Assembly: GCA_015143295.1 (NCBI GenBank) | Contig: CM026559.1 | Location: forward strand, 16,196,826-16,260,825 | Direction of reading: 5' to 3' | Source: Tetracentron sinense | Lineage: Eukaryota > Streptophyta > Magnoliopsida > Trochodendrales > Trochodendraceae | DNA length: 64,000 bases | Shown here: positions 59,450 to 64,000 of the stretch, piece by piece | Layout: each line of letters starts with the position of its first letter | Numbering within the stretch: position 1 is the first letter of the stretch | The notes under the pieces: generated by a model | What the model saw: only the letters and a program-made list of their open reading frames with translations | Database searches by the model: none | Told to the model about the DNA's origin: nothing | Made by a program: the position numbers and the translations under genes

Positions 59450-62211
59450 ATGTCAAAGGAATATATAGAAGGGGTAAAGCAGTTTATACAGTTTGCATTA
59501 GCTCGTGGAGCGACTAATAACAATGGCGGTATAAAGTGTCCGTGTCCCAAATGCAACAATGTGGTTTACCAAGATAGACTTACAGCTTTCGACCATATGA
59601 TATGTAATGGATTCGACTTGAATTATAAAATCTGGTTTTATCACGGGGAAGACATATTGCAACACACACCTGCTGTCCAAGTTTCTCAAAATCCTTATGT
59701 GCAAGACAGACATAATGAGATGGAAGATATGGTGCACGATGCGTTCAGGGTCCCAAACCAAGATGAGGCTACTAGTAGTCGGGATTCCAATCCTGAGTCT
59801 GATAGATTTTTCCAATTGATAAGGGATGCGGGACAGCCTTTGTATCCAGCATGTACGAAACACACCAAGTTGTCTTTCATCGTAAGATTATATCACATTA
59901 AGTGTCTTAGTGGATGGAGCAATAAGTCATTCACTATGTTGCTTGAGTTGTTGAGGGAAGTACTCCCTGAGGGTTCAACACTACCAGATACTTACTTTCA
60001 GACAAAAAAGGTGATGTCAGATTTGGGGCTTAACTATGATAAAATTGATGCCTGTCCTAATGATTGCATGCTTTACTGGAAAGAGTCTGCAAAGAAGCAA
60101 ACATGTGACATGTGTGGTGTATCAAGATGGAAGGCAGGGGATGATCAAGCGGAACGCAAGAAGAAAACTCCGGCAAAGATTTTGCGTCACTTCCCATTAA
60201 AACCCAGGTTACAAAGGTTGTTCATGTCATCCAAGACTGCTACTGAAATGAGATGGCATGATGAGGATCGAACTAAGGATGGGATGTTAAGGCATCCTGC
60301 AGACTCACCAGCTTGGGAAAATTTGGATAAAAAGTATCCTTTGTTCGCCTCAGATGCTCGCAATGTCAGGCTTGGGTTGGCGAGTGATGGCTTCAATCCA
60401 TTTAGGACGATGAGTATTGCTCACAGCACATGGCCCGTGGTTCTTATTCCCTATAACTTGCCACCGTGGATGTGTATGAAGCAGCCGAACTTTATTCTGT
60501 CCTTACTTATTCCCGGTCCCTCTGGGCCAGGAAATGCAATTGATGTTTACATGAGGCCTCTAGTTGAGGAGTTGAAGGACTTGTGGGAGAATGGGTTGAC
60601 AACTTATGATGCGTCAAAGAAGGAGACATTTGTAATGCGTGCGGCATTGCTCTGGACCATTAGCGACTTCCCAGGGTATGCCATGTTGTCAGGTTGGAGC
60701 ACGAAAGGAAAGTTGGCATGCCCGTCATGCCATAAGGACACTTGTAGCCGATACTTGTCTAAGAGCAAGAAGCAATGTTACATGGGGCACCGTCGTTTCT
60801 TAAAGCCGGATCACAAGTTTCGGAGGAATAGAAACTCTTTCGATGGCACTACAGAGTTCAGATGTGCTCCAACTCCAATCTCTGGGTCTGATGTGTTGTG
60901 TCAGTTGGAGGGTATTCCTTTCTCCCTTGGTAAGCAAACTGGGCAAACAGGACGAAGGCAGACGAGCCATGAGGATATGCCGTATAATTGGAAGAAGAAG
61001 AGTATATTCTTCGAGTTGCCATACTGGGAGCATAATTTGTTGAGGCACAACCTTGATGTAATGCATATTGAGAAAAATGTATGTGACAATGTGATTGGGA
61101 CTTTGTTAGGTTTGGAAGGAAAATCTAAGGATGGTTTAAAAGCGCGTAACGACTTGGTTGAAATGGGAATTCGGCATGCACTTCACCCTCAGTTGCTGCC
61201 TGGCAGAAGCAAAGTTTATCTGCCTCCTGCATGCTTTTCGATGGACAAGAATGAGAAAGAGTTATTTTGCAAAGTTTTGAAGAGTGTGAAGGTTCCAGAT
61301 AATTACTCGTCAAATATTGCAAGACATGTCAATATTAAAGAGCGTAAAATTCATGGACTAAAGAGTCACGACTCTCATGTTATAATGCAACAATTCCTAC
61401 CACTGGCTGTGAGGAAAACATTGCCGAATAATGTAACTTCAGTCTTAATTGAATTGAGCAACTTCTTTCTTGGTATATGTTCAAAAGTCTGTCAAGTGGA
61501 GGATTTGAGACGGTTAGAGGAGAAAATTGCGCTTACACTTTGTTATTTAGAGAAAACTTTCCCACCGACTTTCTTTGATATTATGGTGCACTTGCCTATA
61601 CACCTGGCCGCAGAGGCAAGACTAGGTGGACCTGTACAATACCGGTGGATGTATCCTATCGAAAGGTATGCCTTCAATTATAATTTTATAGTTGTGTTCA
61701 AACTTCTTGTTATTGAGAATTTCTCTTATCTTAACAAAATTTAATTCATATAGGTACTTATATACACTGAAGTCTTATGTGCGCAATCGAGCTCGACCAG
61801 AGGGTTCCATTGCAGAAGGGTACTTGGCAGAAGAATGCATGACATTCTGCTCCAGGTATCTAAATAATATAGAATCGAGATTAAACAGGCCGATGAGGAA
61901 TGACGATGAAAGTGTAATAGGTAGTGCAGAGCCATATATCTTAAGTGACTTGGAATGGCAGCAGGCACATCGTTATGTGTTGATTAACTGCGATAAAGTC
62001 ACAAAATATATAGAGTAAGAGCACAATCTTCATATATGTTGTTCGTTACTTATTTATTTTTATTTATTTTTACTTACAATGATTGGAAAATGATATTCTT
62101 TGCAGGCAGCACATGAATGTACTTAAAATGACAAATCAAAGACCTAGAATGACCCCCCACGAAATCCAAAAAAAGCACACCACTGAGTTTGTTGAGTGGT
62201 TTAAGGGCTAT
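59450..62211 (+). CDS. CACTA transposase TNPD (Transposase_Tnp2 family), three exons
   Basis: Exons 59450-61665, 61754-62014 and 62106-62211, joined by GT-AG introns of 88 and 91 bp. The first ATG in the transposase frame (MSKEYIEGVKQFIQFALARG) was chosen; an upstream ATG at 59423 lies before an acceptor-like site. Residues 1-70 are a transposase-associated domain with CPCPKC. A zinc-ribbon-like pair CPNDC...CDMCGVSRWK follows near residues 205-235. The Tnp2 core carries the acidic catalytic candidates in LGLASDGFNPF, GNAIDVYMRPLVEEL and HNLDVMHIEKNV. The C-terminus has the DUF4218-type LKSHDSHVIMQQFLPLAVR and PEGSIAEGYLAEECMTF. No stop interrupts it. It would cut and rejoin the element ends. 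The third exon ends in phase 0 and may splice on to 62493. Confidence 0.9.
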
Positions 62212-62492
62212 GTAAGTAGGCCAGACATTGCTCATTTGCTCCACTGAGCTATCTCCATAGGATTTACTAACATAAGTCCCTGTACATGCTTGGGATGGTG
62301 CCAATCAGTTAGGATTCACAGTAATAAATTCCAAATGATTTTTTCCTTCTTCTGAATGTTGAGGTAAAAATGTAATCTTGTAAGCTTTTGGTATTTCGAC
62401 AATGATATATGCTAGTCAGATCTCATGTCTTTGTACGTTAGATTCATTTTCATTATGCATTTCTATCAGAAGCTAATATCAATATTTTGCAG

Positions 62493-64000
62493 ATGGATCC
62501 TACAGACACTCCACCATCTCATTCGGGTAGCTCCTCCACACTTGCTACCGCGGCCACGAGGAAGGTCCGCGGTAAAGCAAAATGCATCGAAATACATAAG
62601 ATGCCTGCAGGGAAGAAAAAAAAGGTGAAAGTAAATGAGAGAGCACAACCTGTGGGTAAGAATGCACAACTTTTGGCTGGGTATTTGGGCAATATTGCAC
62701 GAGATGCCCACTTACTTCGCATCGATGTCCGGAATTGGCGTGCGATGAGTGATGCGGATAAAACCCGTGGTTTGGAAGTCGTACGGGTGAGAACAAAATA
62801 AATAGGTCATTTATTATTAAAACACATTTATGTAACTAGTTGATATATGATTAATTTAACAACGTTTTTGCAGGAGAAGTTCGATTTCCCCCCTATCGCA
62901 GAGGACTTCGTTTTGAAGTCTTTGGGTAAGAAATGGAAGGACAGTAGGTCCTCAATGGGGAGAAAACTTTTTGATTTGGACGCCCCTCCTGCTGTCAACT
63001 ATGAGCGGTGCCCCTCCGATATTCCCCCGGAGCAATGGCATACGTACGTCGACTACTTGTACACTGATGAGGCCCAGGTATATTTTATTTGAATGTTAAT
63101 TATGCTTATATCGTTTTCAATTATCCCTTATCTCATATGATATATAAATGTAATATTGTAGAAACGGAAGGCAGTGGGCAAAGCGAGTCGCGAGTCCCAA
63201 GAAATTCCTCATACGGCAGGCTCAAAGAGCTTTGCCAGAGTCAGAGAGGAGGAGGTATGTTCGGTTTCATTCTCATAATTTATGTCACAATTTGATGCAT
63301 ATGGGTTAAAAATTTGTTTTTCTACTTTTGTCACTGCCATAGCGATTGGCGAGTCCATCAGGGATAGCTCCGGGCCGTGCTGAGGTCTGGATAAAGACCC
63401 ACACTAAGAAGGATGGATTGCCAGTCAACTCTCAAGCAGGAGAAACGATTGTAAGTAATTTAAATATTCATTATATCATATAACACTTTAATTGAAATTC
63501 AAGATAGTAATTGTTTCAAAATGTTTGCAGAACAAGTTGAAGGATGTGCTCAGCCAGTTACCGGTTGGCTCAGAAGATAGCACGGGCCGAAATGATGTTC
63601 TCTCTCAGGTCATGGGGCCTGAGAGAGATGGACGCATCCGTGGATGTGGATTGGGCCCGACCCCCACTAGGTTATGGGGGTCATCTTCGAGACATTCCGG
63701 TACTATAGGCTCCTCATCTGGCGAGACCCAAATGCTAAGGGATGAACTTGAGGCGACAAAATCTCAGGTGGAGACCCAAAAAGCTCAGATGGAGGCCCAA
63801 GCCGCTAAGATGGAGGCCCAACAATTTCAGATGGAGGCCCAACAAACTCAGCTCAATCAAATGCAGCGGATGTTCAACCAGTTCTTACAGGGGCAGCAGG
63901 TATATATACTAACAAGCATTAAATAATCATTTTTAACTTTAGATATTCATTCATTTATTTATTCAATTTTTTCACAACAGGTTGCAGGTCAGGGTACTCC
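62493..64000 (+). CDS. CACTA TNPA-like protein (Transposase_24 / Ptta-En-Spm family), right end open
   Basis: Exons 62493-62786, 62874-63077, 63162-63254, 63343-63450, 63531-63899 and 63981 onward, with GT-AG introns of about 80-90 bp all in phase 0. It starts at MDPTDTPPSHSGSS directly after an acceptor-like ttttgcag. It has a basic segment (RGKAKCIEIHKMPAGKKKKVKV), then IDVRNWRAMSDADK, EKFDFPPIAEDFVLKSLGKKW, CPSDIPPEQWHTYVDYL and VWIKTHTKKDG, motifs I associate with the plant transposase family PF03004. The fifth exon ends in a heptad-like repeat (QMEAQ repeated from about 63750 to 63870), likely a coiled coil for multimer formation. In En/Spm the counterpart binds subterminal repeats. The end is beyond the window. 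Confidence 0.85.

Larger units (their letters stand above)
57310..64000 (+). mobile_element. CACTA (En/Spm) DNA transposon, right end outside the window
   Basis: Starts with the terminal inverted repeat CACTACAAAAAT at 57310, preceded by aag (57307-57309) as the candidate 3-bp target duplicate. Subterminal hairpins, a C/T-rich leader, a captured host gene fragment in antisense, a TNPD-type transposase gene and a TNPA-type gene follow. The order TIR, subterminal repeats, TNPD, TNPA is the En/Spm layout. It is the only element in the window whose genes read without a stop. Confidence 0.93.

Overview
The window is a block of plant repetitive DNA. It consists of LTR retrotransposons stacked inside one another, closed on the right by a CACTA (En/Spm-type) DNA transposon. 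The families present (chromodomain Ty3/gypsy elements, a Sirevirus-like copia element, and CACTA TNPD/TNPA genes with GT-AG introns) point to an angiosperm with a large, repeat-rich genome. I see no free-standing host gene, no tRNA or rRNA gene and no CRISPR array. The only host-derived coding sequence is a broken piece of a PHLOEM PROTEIN 2-LIKE A10-type gene carried inside the CACTA element.

Layout from left to right. (A) 1-10367: a minus-strand Tekay/Del-like gypsy element. Its 3' LTR is cut by the window start, and its 5' LTR (5969-10367) contains a copia LTR fragment. (I) 10368-11788: a plus-strand gypsy gag relic. (B) 11789-12641 and 23069-23848: one gypsy LTR split by Copia-1. (Copia-1) 12642-23068: a complete minus-strand copia element with 5-bp target duplications. 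(D) 23849-44104: a minus-strand Sirevirus-like copia element with an additional ORF after pol; its 3' LTR is split by C. (C) 24931-34684: a complete minus-strand Tekay-like gypsy element with 5-bp target duplications. (E) 44105-51173: a plus-strand gypsy element cut off in its integrase. (F) 51174-55832: the 3' half of a minus-strand gypsy element. (H) 55833-56019: a remnant of a further element. (G) 56020-57309: a plus-strand LTR cut by CACTA. (CACTA) 57310 to beyond the window end.

From 44105 rightward each break coincides with the terminus of the next element. This predicts that the missing halves of G, H, F, E, D and B lie past the right edge in that reversed order.

The retroelement genes carry many stop codons, frameshifts and, in A, a changed RT catalytic residue. 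None looks autonomous. The CACTA genes differ: three TNPD exons and all visible TNPA exons read without a stop through clean splice sites in compatible phase, so this is the youngest and most intact element.

Two sequence themes cut across families. First, clusters of CG-rich palindromes of 10-16 bp lie at the promoter side of the LTRs in gypsy (A, E, F, C), a different gypsy-like LTR (G) and an unrelated copia LTR (D). Second, a short stem-loop and family-specific hairpin tandem repeats occur in the middle of the Tekay-like LTRs.
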